Under the pieces are notes generated by a model. It made no database searches. It worked only from the letters and a program-made list of their open reading frames with translations, and was not told the origin of the DNA. Below, in pieces: positions 1 to 9,485 of a DNA stretch of 64,000 nucleotides (position 1 is the first letter of the stretch; each line of letters starts with the position of its first letter). The translations under genes and the position numbers were made by a program. The DNA is from Roseburia zhanii (GTDB lineage: Bacteria > Bacillota > Clostridia > Lachnospirales > Lachnospiraceae), in NCBI RefSeq assembly GCF_014287635.1, contig NZ_JACOPH010000006.1, positions 1-64,000 of the forward strand, written 5' to 3'.

Positions 1-3
1 CAT
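1..3 (-). CDS. start codon of a gene leaving the left edge
   Basis: On the minus strand an ATG occupies positions 3-1, preceded by the ribosome-binding sequence AAAGGAGA about 9 nt upstream (around 13-20). Only the start codon lies in the window, so the product cannot be named. Its 5' leader would be the structured region from about 320 down to 4. Confidence 0.5.
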
Positions 4-185
4 TTGTGGGTGTCTCCTTTGAACGATGATTTGTCAACCGGCCAGTTAACAATCATTATTCTATGGGTGGCACTCATTTTTTGCAAACCGGTTATTTGTT
101 ACTTAACAGGAATGCTCCTAAAATACGCTATATGGATCCCCGATACTTAAACAGGTCACTATGTTTGTACCGTTCGGGATTCTGC

Positions 186-266
186 TACATCGTTTCGTAA
201 ATAACTATACCCATACGATCGGATTCACAGGCAGGTGAATGGTGTAGTTATTTCAAAAACGATGTA
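186..266 (-). repeat. long imperfect hairpin in the leader of the left-edge gene
   Basis: Positions 186-214 and 239-266 are nearly perfect inverted copies (TACATCGTTT, 3 mismatches, AAATAACTA, then CCAT), giving a stem of about 25 pairs with a 24-nt apical region that contains its own TCAC/GTGA pair. A second inverted repeat (ATCCCG/CGGGGAT, about 136-180) follows on the minus strand. The 1-330 interval has no coding potential I can see. I compared it by eye with T-box, cobalamin, guanidine-I, lysine and c-di-GMP motifs and found no match, so it may be an unclassified leader RNA or a decayed mobile element. Confidence 0.45.
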
Positions 267-328
267 CCCGTATGCATCTCTCCGGTCCTGTCTTAAGATA
301 CATCCGTAAAATTTATCATATCATTTGA

Positions 329-342
329 TTAGTTGTAACTAA
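329..342. promoter_or_regulatory. TTAGTT-N2-AACTAA operator in a divergent promoter region
   Basis: The 14-bp inverted repeat TTAGTTGTAACTAA lies between the left-edge gene and the cyclophilin gene. On the plus strand TTAGTT (329-334) and TATAAT (351-356) are spaced 16 nt. On the minus strand TTACAA and TAAATT are spaced 17 nt across the same site. A dimeric repressor here would cover both promoters. The regulator is unknown; the half-site resembles but is not spaced like the sites at 45799 and 63418. Confidence 0.45.
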
Positions 343-499
343 CTTATGTTTATAATAGCTAATCTATTTAGTTTCGTCAAGAAGATTTTTCATATTTTTT
401 ATCTTACTTCTTTTTTTGCTAAGAATATGCTACAATGTTGTGCAGAAATCGGTCACTGCATATGCAGCAGACCATCACACAAACAAAAGGAGGTCTATC

Positions 500-1021
500 A
501 TGGCTCAAAATCCAATCATCACATTTGAAATGGAAAATGGCGATATCATGAAAGCGGAACTTTATCCGGAAATCGCCCCAAACACTGTCCGCAATTTTAT
601 CAGCTTAGTAAGCAGCGGATTCTATGACGGTCTGATCTTTCACCGTGTTATCAACGGTTTTATGATCCAGGGCGGCGATCCGGAAGGAACCGGTATGGGT
701 GGCCCGGGATACAGTATCAAAGGCGAATTTGCACAGAACGGTTTTGCAAATGATCTTAGACATTCTGCCGGAGTTTTATCCATGGCCCGTTCCATGATGC
801 CGGACTCTGCCGGAAGCCAGTTCTTCATCATGCATAAAAATGCCCCACACTTAGACGGTGCCTATGCAGCTTTTGGCAAGATCACAGAAGGTATGGACGT
901 TGTCAATAAGATTGCTGAAACAGCAACAGATTACAACGACCGTCCAATGGAAGATCAGCGTATGAAAAAAGTAACTGTTGAAACATTCGGAGAAGCTTAC
1001 ACAGATCCGGAGAAATGTTAA
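500..1021 (+). CDS. cyclophilin-type peptidyl-prolyl cis-trans isomerase
   Basis: A 173-residue cytoplasmic cyclophilin that catalyses cis-trans isomerisation of X-Pro bonds during protein folding. Visible hallmarks are FHRVINGFMIQGGDPEGTG near the N-terminal third, the GSQFFI core motif and LDGAYAAFG, all part of the catalytic pocket; there is no signal peptide. The ATG at 500 is chosen over the upstream ATG at 416 because AAAGGAGGT (487-495) sits directly before it and the residues encoded upstream do not belong to the fold. It lies 24 nt before the uracil permease gene, so the two may be co-transcribed. Confidence 0.92.
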   Translation: MAQNPIITFEMENGDIMKAELYPEIAPNTVRNFISLVSSGFYDGLIFHRVINGFMIQGGDPEGTGMGGPGYSIKGEFAQNGFANDLRHSAGVLSMARSMMPDSAGSQFFIMHKNAPHLDGAYAAFGKITEGMDVVNKIAETATDYNDRPMEDQRMKKVTVETFGEAYTDPEKC

Positions 1022-1045
1022 GATACACACAGGAGGGAGTTTTCA

Positions 1046-2431
1046 ATGAATAACGAAGTCGAACCGATCCGTGATGCCACCACGCTTGGTATTCCAAAAA
1101 TGTTAATCTTAGGTCTTCAGCATATGTTTGCCATGTTTGGCGCAACCATCTTAGTACCGATCTTAGTCAATACTTATTTTGAAGGCGAAGGATTATCCAT
1201 TCAGGTTACTCTGTTTTTCGCCGGAGTCGGAACTTTATTCTTCCATCTTTGTTCGAAATTAAAAGTTCCTGCATTTTTAGGTTCTTCATTTGCATTCTTA
1301 GGTGGATTTTCTACCGTTGCAAATTTAGACACCGGAATTTTTAAAGATATGACAATGGGTGAAAAATTACCATATGCCTGTGGCGGAATCGTTGTAGCAG
1401 GACTGCTTTATCTGATCCTTGCACTTGTGATCAAACTTGTCGGTGTCAAAAAGGTCATGACTTTCCTTCCACCGGCTGTTACCGGTCCGATCATTATCTG
1501 TATCGGTTTAAGCCTTGCACCATCGGCTGTTTCTAATGCTTCGACGAACTGGATATTAGCACTCATTGCACTTGCAACGATCATCATCTTTAATATCTGG
1601 GGAAAAGGAATGTTTAAGATCATCCCGATCCTGCTTGGTGTTGTGATCTCTTACTGTGCAGCTTTAATTATGAATGCCTGCGGTCTGACAAATCCTGATG
1701 GTTCTGCTATTTTGGATTTCACTAACGTCGCTTCTGCATCCATACTTGGTGTTCCACAGTTTCAGATCTGTAAATTCAATCTGACTGCCATCTTAGTCAT
1801 GGCTCCGATCGCTCTTGCTACCATGATGGAGCATATCGGTGATATGTCTGCGATCTCTGCAACTGTCGGAGAAAACCTGATCGAAGATCCGGGTCTGCAC
1901 CGTACATTGATCGGTGACGGACTTGCAACTTCTTTCTCCGCATTGTTTGGAGGTCCTGCTAATACTACTTATGGAGAAAATACCGGTGTACTGGAACTTA
2001 GCAAGGTATATGATCCCAGAGTCATCCGTTTAGCTGCCGTTTACGCAGTCATTTTAAGCTTCATGCCAAAATTCGCTGAAATCATCGGTTCCCTGCCATC
2101 TGCGATCATCGGTGGTGTCAGCTTCATGCTCTACGGAATGATCTCTGCGATCGGTGTACGGAATGTCGTAGAAAATCATGTAGATTTCACAAAATCCAGA
2201 AATCTGATCATTGCTGCTGTCATTTTAGTATCCGGTCTTGGATTTGCAAATGGCCTGACATTTACGATTGGTACAACTTCTATCACATTGACAGGTCTTG
2301 CCATTGCTGCGATCGCAGGTATTCTTTTAAATGCGGTCCTGCCAGGCAAAGATTATGTATTTGGTGAAGATCCGGAAGCAGATGCTAACCGCGGCTTAGA
2401 CATGAACCCGATTCCTTTACAAAGGAAATAG
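1046..2431 (+). CDS. uraA: uracil/xanthine permease (NCS2 family)
   Basis: A 461-residue NCS2 nucleobase:cation symporter of the inner membrane that imports uracil. The protein starts with a short cytoplasmic stretch, then about 12-14 hydrophobic segments. The family signatures are visible: GLQHMFAMFGATILVP near residue 22, the substrate-site glutamate in MMEHIGD around 262, and GPANTTYGENTGV around 303. Start supported by CAGGAGGGAG upstream. It directly follows the cyclophilin gene and ends at a bidirectional terminator shared with the convergent mrp gene. Uracil as the substrate follows from similarity to UraA; xanthine or another base is possible. Confidence 0.9.
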   Translation: MNNEVEPIRDATTLGIPKMLILGLQHMFAMFGATILVPILVNTYFEGEGLSIQVTLFFAGVGTLFFHLCSKLKVPAFLGSSFAFLGGFSTVANLDTGIFKDMTMGEKLPYACGGIVVAGLLYLILALVIKLVGVKKVMTFLPPAVTGPIIICIGLSLAPSAVSNASTNWILALIALATIIIFNIWGKGMFKIIPILLGVVISYCAALIMNACGLTNPDGSAILDFTNVASASILGVPQFQICKFNLTAILVMAPIALATMMEHIGDMSAISATVGENLIEDPGLHRTLIGDGLATSFSALFGGPANTTYGENTGVLELSKVYDPRVIRLAAVYAVILSFMPKFAEIIGSLPSAIIGGVSFMLYGMISAIGVRNVVENHVDFTKSRNLIIAAVILVSGLGFANGLTFTIGTTSITLTGLAIAAIAGILLNAVLPGKDYVFGEDPEADANRGLDMNPIPLQRK

Positions 2432-2493
2432 GCTGAAATTGTCTATCCTGTCATTTCATATTATGGTGTATTCCTGATGGAAAAACATCAGAT

Positions 2494-2558
2494 AAAAAAC
2501 CTCCGTCTTATCCTGTTTGAACATGATTCGTTCTTACCGGATAAAACGGAGGTTTTCT
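2494..2558. terminator. bidirectional terminator between uraA and mrp
   Basis: Arms AACCTCCGTCTTATCC (2498-2513) and GGATAAAACGGAGGTT (2539-2554) pair with one mismatch. A-runs on the left and T-runs on the right let it serve both convergent genes. Confidence 0.85.
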
Positions 2559-3413
2559 CTATTTACTGATCTTTAATGCTTCAATCCCTGCTGCAAGATA
2601 TGGATTCTCGGTTTCATAGAATTTACCGGCATCCGCTGCTTTTGCAAGTTCCGGCTCGATCGGCAGTTTGCCGAATACCGGGATGGATAATTCTTTTGCC
2701 ACATCATCCACATGGCTCTCACCGAAAATACGGATCTCTTTTCCACAGTCCGGACATTTTACATAGCTGAAATTCTCTACTAACCCAAGTACCGGAATAT
2801 CCATCATCGTTGCCATGTTATAGGCTTTCTTTACGATCAACTGTACTAACTCCTGTGGAGAAGTAACGATCACGATCCCATCTACCGGGATTGACTGGAA
2901 AACGGTCAATGGAACATCACCTGTTCCCGGCGGCATATCCACAAACAGATAATCTAAATCTCCCCAGATCACATCTGTCCAGAACTGCTTGACAGCACCT
3001 CCGATCACTGGACCTCTCCAGATCACCGGTGCTTCTTCATCATCTACTAACAGATTGATCGACATGATCTTTGTTCCGTTTTCTGCTGCGATCGCATACA
3101 TTCCATCATCTGTTCCATATGCCGGTCCATGTACTCCAAACATCTTTGGAATGGAAGGACCTGTGATATCCGCATCCATGATCCCCACCTGATAGCCCGC
3201 TTTCTGCATGGCTACAGCTAGAGATGCTGTCACGAATGATTTTCCGACACCACCTTTTCCACTGACAACACCAATGACTTTTTTTACAGATGAAAGTGGA
3301 TTGATCGGTTCTACTGCTATCGGAGAACCTGCTGTTTTATTATGACTTGGACAGCCTTCGCAGCTTTCCCTTGAACATGAAGATGCACTGCTGCATGAAC
3401 TATTTTCTGGCAT
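2559..3413 (-). CDS. mrp: Mrp/NBP35 family iron-sulfur cluster carrier ATPase
   Basis: A 284-residue P-loop ATPase of the Mrp/ApbC/NBP35 group that binds and transfers Fe-S clusters in the cytoplasm. It has a Cys-rich N-terminal tail (six cysteines in the first 21 residues), the deviant Walker A GKGGVGKS around residue 50, DADITGPSIPK (switch I region), DMPPGTGD, and the C-terminal CPDC pair that bridges a cluster at the dimer interface. The N-terminal cysteine cluster is typical of clostridial and archaeal versions and may hold a second cluster. Stands alone between two terminators. Confidence 0.92.
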   Translation of the reverse strand: MPENSSCSSASSCSRESCEGCPSHNKTAGSPIAVEPINPLSSVKKVIGVVSGKGGVGKSFVTASLAVAMQKAGYQVGIMDADITGPSIPKMFGVHGPAYGTDDGMYAIAAENGTKIMSINLLVDDEEAPVIWRGPVIGGAVKQFWTDVIWGDLDYLFVDMPPGTGDVPLTVFQSIPVDGIVIVTSPQELVQLIVKKAYNMATMMDIPVLGLVENFSYVKCPDCGKEIRIFGESHVDDVAKELSIPVFGKLPIEPELAKAADAGKFYETENPYLAAGIEALKISK

Positions 3414-3551
3414 ATTCTATTCCTCTTTTCTTTTAACATTCTCTGCAACTACTCCGTATCTATATCGTTACCCTTTTCGTATCTCAGTTATTCATTACCC
3501 TCATAGTTACATCTTTATCATTATAAACAGAATACCTGCTTTTCGCAAGAG

Positions 3552-3596
3552 AAAAAGGTCACAGTCCGCAGAATACCCGCTGACTGTAACCTTTTT
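3552..3596. terminator. bidirectional terminator upstream of mrp / downstream of the GH43 gene
   Basis: AAAAAGGTCACAGTC (3552-3566) pairs with GACTGTAACCTTTTT (3582-3596), one mismatch. On the minus strand it lies 22 nt past the stop of the GH43 gene and is followed by U-rich sequence. Confidence 0.8.
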
Positions 3597-3617
3597 ATTT
3601 TCGTATAAAAGCTGATC

Positions 3618-6600
3618 TTATTTCTTGATCTTCACTTTCTTTACCGCACTGTAAGAACCATATACTTTACTATTGGCAGAATCCTTTTTATATGCCCTTA
3701 CTTTTACATAGTAGGTTTTACCTTTTTTCAGCTTCTTAAATCTTACAGAAGTCTTTGTTGTGGTAGATTTCTTCACATTTTTCTTGAATTTCTTATCTGT
3801 AGCGATAATGTATTCGTACCCTGCTGCGCCACTCGTCTTTTTCGCTTTTACAACTAATGTCTTTTTCTTGCTGTTCTTTGCACTACTTAATTTTGCTTTG
3901 CTGACAGATACTTTTGCCCATTTTGCTGTAATCGTAAGATCTGCTGTTACAGGTGCTGCAAAATCATATGCTGTTGTTCCTAAATACCAGCCTTTAAATG
4001 TGTACTTCTTTCTGGCTGGATCTGCCGGTTTTGCTACTGCTGTCCCTGATGTAACTGTCTGTGTTGCAACGACTGCATTATCTGCTCCTACAAATGTTAC
4101 TGTGTAGTTTGCCGGTGCCGGCTGGGTGTTATTGCTGTTGTTATTGTTATTATTGTTGTTATTGTCTGTTGGCGGTATTACGACCGGATCTAATGCTTTT
4201 ACAGTCACTGTAAATGTCTTTGTACAGCCTTCCTGTCTACGCACATCACCATTGCCATTGATCGCAAATACTGCTGTTAATTCTACTGTTGCATCACCTG
4301 CAGTTGCTGCCGGTCTTGTTACCTTTCCTGCTGCACTTACGACTGCTTCATTAGAGGATGTCCATGTGATCGCATTTCCTTCTGTTGTTTCAGCCGGAAG
4401 TGTGATATCACTTGTTACATTTGAAGTATCAGGTAAGCTGACTGCTTTATCCACTAATTTTTTGATAGCTGCTGTGTATTTCCTGCTGTTATACTTCTTC
4501 ATCAGGTTATCATATTCTTCTGATGTGATCGGCATAATCGTTCCATGGCTTGCTGCCGGTTCCGGCATGGAATAAAGCGGAGTTCCGTTTATACTTGCAT
4601 TTGCAGTTGTTCCTAATACATTGAACTGACCGGTTGTGATATCATCAGAAAGCCCAGGGAATATTGTCACACCTGTTGCATCTGCGACCAGTGCAAAGAT
4701 ACGCTCTCCTTTTAATTCATAACCTTTTAATGCTGCGATCTTTTTCGCATTCTCTACATCTTCTGTATTGATCTCAAAGATACATCCGCCTTCGATCTGT
4801 CCACCACCTACATTCAGACAGTTGTTATATACTAACTCCCAGTCTTCTGCCGGTGCTGTTAATGATGTGCTTTTTTCACAATAAATCCTCTTGCTCGGTG
4901 TACCATAGGTATTCGTATTACCATCTTCATTCTTTGTATAACGATAATACCAATCATCTACTTTGATCACAGTTGTATCGATCACTGATCCGTCTTCTTC
5001 GAACCATACCTGTGCATCAGAGAAGGTATAGAAATCTCTTGTGGTCGCATAGTATAATCTCTGTTTTCCACCGGTTTTTAACTTAGATGCCCAGAATACA
5101 ACATACTGCTCTGTATCATCGTCCCAGTATGCTTCCGGTGCCCATGTACATCCTGCATCATCTGCTGCAACTTTGCACATACGCTGCTCGGACCAGTTCA
5201 CAAGATCCGTAGATTCCCATACCATGATGCTCTGGCTTCCTTCTGTCTGATTATGATCCCAATTCTGTCCCGGGTAAGTCACACCATCCTGTGTAACACC
5301 TGCTACCGTAAGGTCTGTTGCGATCAGATAAAATTTATCCCCTTCATGGGAACGGATGATAAACGGATCGCGGAGTCCATGTGTACCTAATGTAGACTCG
5401 ATCACCGGTTTGCTGTCATTTAATGCTGTAAAGTTCAGACCATCCTGGCTGATCCCAAAATAGATCCTCTCATCTTTTACTCCTGCATATGGGAAATATG
5501 CAAAGAGATAATCTGTTAATTCTACATCTTCTGCTTCTTTGATAACTGTACAATCAAACTTTTTGGTAGTACTTGCTTCACCTTTTGTCAGTGTTGCTGT
5601 AAGTGTTACCTTCGTATCTTCTTTCTGACGTGTTACCTGTCCCGGAAGGATATTTCCGTCTGCTGTTGTACGGATCACGTTTTCATCAGAAGATTCCCAT
5701 GTGATCGTAGAATTCATATCACCTGTGTCCGGTAATGTGATATTTCCTCTGACAGCATCTGCTGTAGGGATATCTAATAAGTCTGCGTCCCATGCAACAA
5801 TTTTTTCATCAGTTGCATCACCCTTTACGGTGAACTTCAAGTCTTTATCTACGGTACGTCCGTTTAATGTAACAGATGCTGTCATTGTTACATCCATATC
5901 TTTGACTAAACGTGTTACTTTACCGTCATCTGTGATCACGTTTGTATTGCTGCTCTTCCAGGCTGTGATATCAGCTTCTTTTGTAATATCTTCTACAGCG
6001 ATATTTGTCTTTTCCGGAAGTGTCAGATCAGTTGTAACTTCGTCTGCTGATGTATTCTCACCAAGGCAGTCATCTGCTGTCAGTACGATCTCGGATGCAC
6101 CAAAATCACTTAATTTTAAGTTCTTTAATGTTTCATTGATGCCGGAATAAAGATCTGTGATTTCATCCTGTGTCATTGCTTTTTCATAGATACGGAAATC
6201 TGCTACCGCACCCTGGAAATTCGGATCTGCTGAATAGAAAGAATCTCCCATGTAACCGTCTAAGCCATCTCCTGCTGTCATCAGATCCTGTAATGTACAA
6301 GCACCTGCAGCACCTGTTGTAACATCAATGGATGCCTGTTTTACACCATTTAAGTAAAATGTATAATCTCCACCTTCTACAAAGGTAACTGTGATATTCT
6401 GCCATTCATTGACAGATAACGCCTGTGAACCACCGATTACAGATTCAAAACTCCATCCGTTTCCATTATCATTTGGAACATAGCAGAGTCCACCACGCAT
6501 CTTGCTGTCCTGATTTGCACATCCTGTCAGATAAATATAACGTTTGTTTGATGTACCAAGACACCACATCCATGAAGATTTTACATTCTGTGGGATCTTC

Positions 6601-6938
6601 ACTAACATATTGATAGTTACTTCTTTTGCACTGGTGCTGATCGATCCATCCGGAATCGTTACTGTTCCACCATTCAGGTTCACTACAGGTGTATGGTCAA
6701 TGTCTGAAAATTCCACATCACCATTTGCGATACCGTTGTGTCCGTTTCCGGTCACATCCTTTAAAGTTCCGTCTGCATCCTGTGTCATATTCCAATGTAA
6801 CACCGGATCAAGTGTTGCTGCCGCATCTGTACCTGCATCCTGTGTTTCTGCAAGCAGATTCACCGGTACAGAGGTTGCTGCTACTGCAAATGCCATGACT
6901 CCGGCAAATACAGTTTTCATACATTTTGTAAATTTCAT
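3618..6938 (-). CDS. secreted multidomain GH43-type glycosidase
   Basis: An 1106-residue exported glycan-active protein. Order: signal peptide (residues 1-31); a LamG/concanavalin-like lectin domain (about 45-270); two bacterial Ig-like domains with the 'W.SSN..V' pattern; a five-bladed GH43 catalytic region (about 490-815) showing RDPF, WAPE and the EGG segment, the usual positions of the three acidic catalytic residues; another Ig-like domain; an Asn-rich linker with nine consecutive Asn; an InlB-B/Flg_new repeat (YTFKGWY); and a Lys-rich C-terminal Fn3-like domain. No LPXTG or SLH anchor is seen. Family GH43 members cleave arabinan, arabinoxylan or galactan; the exact substrate cannot be read from sequence. 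Confidence 0.85.
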   Translation of the reverse strand: MKFTKCMKTVFAGVMAFAVAATSVPVNLLAETQDAGTDAAATLDPVLHWNMTQDADGTLKDVTGNGHNGIANGDVEFSDIDHTPVVNLNGGTVTIPDGSISTSAKEVTINMLVKIPQNVKSSWMWCLGTSNKRYIYLTGCANQDSKMRGGLCYVPNDNGNGWSFESVIGGSQALSVNEWQNITVTFVEGGDYTFYLNGVKQASIDVTTGAAGACTLQDLMTAGDGLDGYMGDSFYSADPNFQGAVADFRIYEKAMTQDEITDLYSGINETLKNLKLSDFGASEIVLTADDCLGENTSADEVTTDLTLPEKTNIAVEDITKEADITAWKSSNTNVITDDGKVTRLVKDMDVTMTASVTLNGRTVDKDLKFTVKGDATDEKIVAWDADLLDIPTADAVRGNITLPDTGDMNSTITWESSDENVIRTTADGNILPGQVTRQKEDTKVTLTATLTKGEASTTKKFDCTVIKEAEDVELTDYLFAYFPYAGVKDERIYFGISQDGLNFTALNDSKPVIESTLGTHGLRDPFIIRSHEGDKFYLIATDLTVAGVTQDGVTYPGQNWDHNQTEGSQSIMVWESTDLVNWSEQRMCKVAADDAGCTWAPEAYWDDDTEQYVVFWASKLKTGGKQRLYYATTRDFYTFSDAQVWFEEDGSVIDTTVIKVDDWYYRYTKNEDGNTNTYGTPSKRIYCEKSTSLTAPAEDWELVYNNCLNVGGGQIEGGCIFEINTEDVENAKKIAALKGYELKGERIFALVADATGVTIFPGLSDDITTGQFNVLGTTANASINGTPLYSMPEPAASHGTIMPITSEEYDNLMKKYNSRKYTAAIKKLVDKAVSLPDTSNVTSDITLPAETTEGNAITWTSSNEAVVSAAGKVTRPAATAGDATVELTAVFAINGNGDVRRQEGCTKTFTVTVKALDPVVIPPTDNNNNNNNNNSNNTQPAPANYTVTFVGADNAVVATQTVTSGTAVAKPADPARKKYTFKGWYLGTTAYDFAAPVTADLTITAKWAKVSVSKAKLSSAKNSKKKTLVVKAKKTSGAAGYEYIIATDKKFKKNVKKSTTTKTSVRFKKLKKGKTYYVKVRAYKKDSANSKVYGSYSAVKKVKIKK

Positions 6939-6988
6939 ATGTATCCTCCCTCTACTTGAATGAAATTTTTACTAAATTTTACCCTGAC

Positions 6989-7018
6989 ATCATATCATAT
7001 TTTATCCTATATATACAA
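6989..7018 (-). promoter_or_regulatory. possible promoter of the GH43 gene
   Basis: On the minus strand TTGTAT (7018-7013) and TATGAT (6994-6989) are separated by 18 nt, about 50 nt before the start codon. Match to the vegetative consensus is moderate in an AT-rich stretch. Confidence 0.35.
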
Positions 7019-7048
7019 TTTATTTTTTTCTTAAATTTGTTCTTTTTC

Positions 7049-8125
7049 TTACGAAAGTTTTTCAAACTGTTTCTTCACACTCCGGAAAGTTTCAAGCAGT
7101 TTCGGTGAAAAAGCACCGCACTCGCCGTTCATGATCATATGGAAGGCTTCTTCCTTAGAATATGCATCCTTGTAACAGCGTTCATTGATCAATGCATCAT
7201 ACACATCTGCAACAGAAACGAGCTGTGCAGAGATCGGGATCTCATCTCCTTTTAATCCATCCGGATAGCCTTTTCCGTCATATCTCTCATGATGGTGGCG
7301 GATGATCTCAAGACTGATCTTTTTCATTGCCGGATTCCATTCTACTTTCATGGATTCTAGTATCTCACAACCGCGTATCGTATGGGATTTCATATATTCA
7401 AATTCATCTTTGTCTAATCTGCCCGGCTTAAGCAGGATCCTGTCCGGTATTGCGATCTTTCCTAAATCATGCAGCGCACTTGCCGCTACAATCGTATCAA
7501 TTGTATTTTCTGTCAATCCATATTCCGGATACTGCACACGAAAAGCTTCTGCTAAAATTTTCGTATATCCTTTCACACGCTGGATATGCTCACCACTCTC
7601 AACATCCCGGTATTCAACGATTGCTCCTAATACTTCAATGATATCCTGATTTCTTTTTTCAAGTTCTTCTGCCTGCATCTTTACAGTTTCATATGCTTTC
7701 CTAAGAACTGCGGTCTGTTCCTGTACTTTTTCCTCTAATCGGTTCTTATAGACATACTGATTGACCATATTTTTTACACGCAGTTTTACTAAAACAGAAT
7801 TAAACGGTCTTCCGATAAAATCATATACTCCGTAATCAAAACACTTTTTTTCATTCCTGCTCGTATTATCTCCGCTGATCACTAATACCGGTATCTTCCC
7901 GACGACTTTCCGTTCCTGCAATCCTGCAAGCACTTCAAATCCATCCATGACCGGCATGACAAGATCTAACAGGATAGCGTGAATGTGCTCCCATTCTTTA
8001 TCTATGATTTCAAGTGCCATTTTTCCATTATCTGCTTCTAAAACATCATACTCATCCAGCAGCATTTCTTTCAGAATTTCCCTGTTCAGTTCTGCATCAT
8101 CTACAATGAGGATCTGATACTTCAT
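7049..8125 (-). CDS. response regulator with HD-GYP phosphodiesterase output
   Basis: A 358-residue two-domain protein: an N-terminal receiver (1-120) with the phospho-acceptor Asp in LLDLVMP and the conserved Lys/Thr positions, a coiled-coil linker (about 125-165), and an HD-GYP domain (about 170-358) with HDLGKIAIPD, HHERYDGKGYPDGLKG and DVYDAL. HD-GYP domains hydrolyse c-di-GMP; all metal ligands I can recognise are kept, so activity is likely. Its ATG overlaps the stop codon of the HPt gene (ATGA), so the two are translationally coupled and probably form one phosphorelay. No sensor kinase is adjacent. Confidence 0.9.
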   Translation of the reverse strand: MKYQILIVDDAELNREILKEMLLDEYDVLEADNGKMALEIIDKEWEHIHAILLDLVMPVMDGFEVLAGLQERKVVGKIPVLVISGDNTSRNEKKCFDYGVYDFIGRPFNSVLVKLRVKNMVNQYVYKNRLEEKVQEQTAVLRKAYETVKMQAEELEKRNQDIIEVLGAIVEYRDVESGEHIQRVKGYTKILAEAFRVQYPEYGLTENTIDTIVAASALHDLGKIAIPDRILLKPGRLDKDEFEYMKSHTIRGCEILESMKVEWNPAMKKISLEIIRHHHERYDGKGYPDGLKGDEIPISAQLVSVADVYDALINERCYKDAYSKEEAFHMIMNGECGAFSPKLLETFRSVKKQFEKLS

Positions 8126-8490
8126 TTTGTTTCTCCTCCTATCAGTATGCTGCGGACTGCCTTTGTCAATCTGTTATATTCTTTTTCCACTTCCAGAAAT
8201 AAGGTGTTGCAGCCTTCTGTGATCCGACCATCCCTTAGTGCTTCTGTAATTTCAGCACAGGGTTTATACAGGGTATCAAAACTTAAATTTAAACAAATTC
8301 CTTTTAAGGTATGTGCTGCACGAAATGCCTTTTCTCCATCATTCTCCTGCAAGCCGTCCCTTAGTCTTGTAAAACTTGCATCATCTAAAAATCTGATCAC
8401 AAACTTTTTGATGAGTGCATCACTTCCTAACCTTCCCGATACATCTTCATATCCCATTCCCAGCTGTTCATAAAATGTCTTTACTTCCAT
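8122..8490 (-). CDS. HPt-domain phosphotransfer protein
   Basis: A 122-residue four-helix histidine phosphotransfer protein. The phosphorylatable His lies in AAHTLKGICLNL near residue 58, the standard HPt motif (H-x-LKG). Such proteins shuttle phosphate between a hybrid kinase and a receiver. It is the first gene of a two-gene unit with the HD-GYP response regulator, overlapping it by 4 nt, which makes that regulator the most likely partner. Start supported by AAGGAGG upstream. Confidence 0.85.
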   Translation of the reverse strand: MEVKTFYEQLGMGYEDVSGRLGSDALIKKFVIRFLDDASFTRLRDGLQENDGEKAFRAAHTLKGICLNLSFDTLYKPCAEITEALRDGRITEGCNTLFLEVEKEYNRLTKAVRSILIGGETK

Positions 8491-8579
8491 ATGCCGCCTC
8501 CTTACTTATACAGACTGATTGATATTTTGCTGCACAATCTGCTTACCGTTATGTGCTATACCGCATAATTCAGTAAAAT

Positions 8580-9350
8580 CTATAGCTTTTTCTTTTGCTG
8601 ATGTTTTACGGCTGCGATCAGCATATTCTGTGGGATAAATCTTCCGCATGTGGTTGCTGCTTTTAATGCAAACGTCGGTATGATGATCGTTTTTCTCTTT
8701 TTCATCCGGGTAATGGCGTAATAAGCACAATATTCCGGTGTGATGCCGGGAAGTGCAAATTCCACATTTGCAACGTTATTAAATTCCGTATCTACCGGTC
8801 CCGGACATAACGCACCGACATAGACATTACTCTCAGACTGTTTCTCCTCTGCTGCAACTGCCCTTGTCAGGCTCGTCACATAAGCCTTTGTTGCATAATA
8901 AGTCGCCATATAAGGACCTGCCGGAAGCAGTCCTGCCGAAGATGCTACATTTAAGATATAACCGCCACCCTGTTCTCTCATCTGCAACAGCATCCGTTTC
9001 ATCAGAAGATGCATGGCTTTGATGTTCACATCGATCATCTCTAATTCTTTTTTGGCATCTGTCTTTGTAAAACTTCCGCAGTCGCCAAATCCTGCATTGT
9101 TGATAAAAATGCCGACCGGAAGTTTTTTCAATTCCTCTAATAAACGGAGGCATTCCTCCTTTTTAGACAAGTCTGCGGTGATAATGATACTTTCTGTTCC
9201 GTTTTCCCTTAATTTCTGTGCTAATTCTTCTAAACGCTCTTTACGTCTTGCCACAAGTACCAGACGGTAGTCTTCATTTGCCAGTTCTTTTGCAAATGCC
9301 CTTCCGATGCCGGAACTTGCACCTGTGATGACTGCATAATGTTTTTTCAA
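8580..9350 (-). CDS. short-chain dehydrogenase/reductase
   Basis: A 256-residue classical SDR with a Rossmann fold: TGASSGIGRAF nucleotide-binding motif at 9-19, NNAG near 85, and the catalytic triad Ser (VASSAGL), Tyr and Lys (YYATKAY). The start codon is TTG, preceded by AAAAAGGAG with a 10-nt spacing. The Arg residues after strand beta-2 (ARRKER) suggest NADPH preference. The substrate cannot be told from sequence; similar proteins are annotated only as oxidoreductases. Stands alone between HPt and antiporter genes. Confidence 0.88.
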   Translation of the reverse strand: MKKHYAVITGASSGIGRAFAKELANEDYRLVLVARRKERLEELAQKLRENGTESIIITADLSKKEECLRLLEELKKLPVGIFINNAGFGDCGSFTKTDAKKELEMIDVNIKAMHLLMKRMLLQMREQGGGYILNVASSAGLLPAGPYMATYYATKAYVTSLTRAVAAEEKQSESNVYVGALCPGPVDTEFNNVANVEFALPGITPEYCAYYAITRMKKRKTIIIPTFALKAATTCGRFIPQNMLIAAVKHQQKKKL

Positions 9351-9485
9351 TCGTTATTCACTCCTTTTTCGGATTTGTAACTATCCGGTGGATTGCTAAT
9401 CTTAAAAATATTGTATGCCTTACGCTATGTTTTTACAAGGAAAACCCCCTGTGTTTTTGTTTATGTGCATTAACTATATGACTGT

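Noticed and set aside
65..80. GGGTGGCAC resembling the T-box GGGTGGNACCGCG core
   Set aside because: The essential ACCGCG continuation, specifier loop and stem I motifs are absent on either strand.
903..1145. Minus-strand ORF over the cyclophilin/uraA junction
   Set aside because: Shadow of two well-supported plus-strand genes with no ribosome-binding site.
4126..4575. Plus-strand ORF rich in Leu and Val opposite the GH43 gene
   Set aside because: It is the antisense of the Asn-rich linker and Ig-like coding region; no ribosome site or family similarity.
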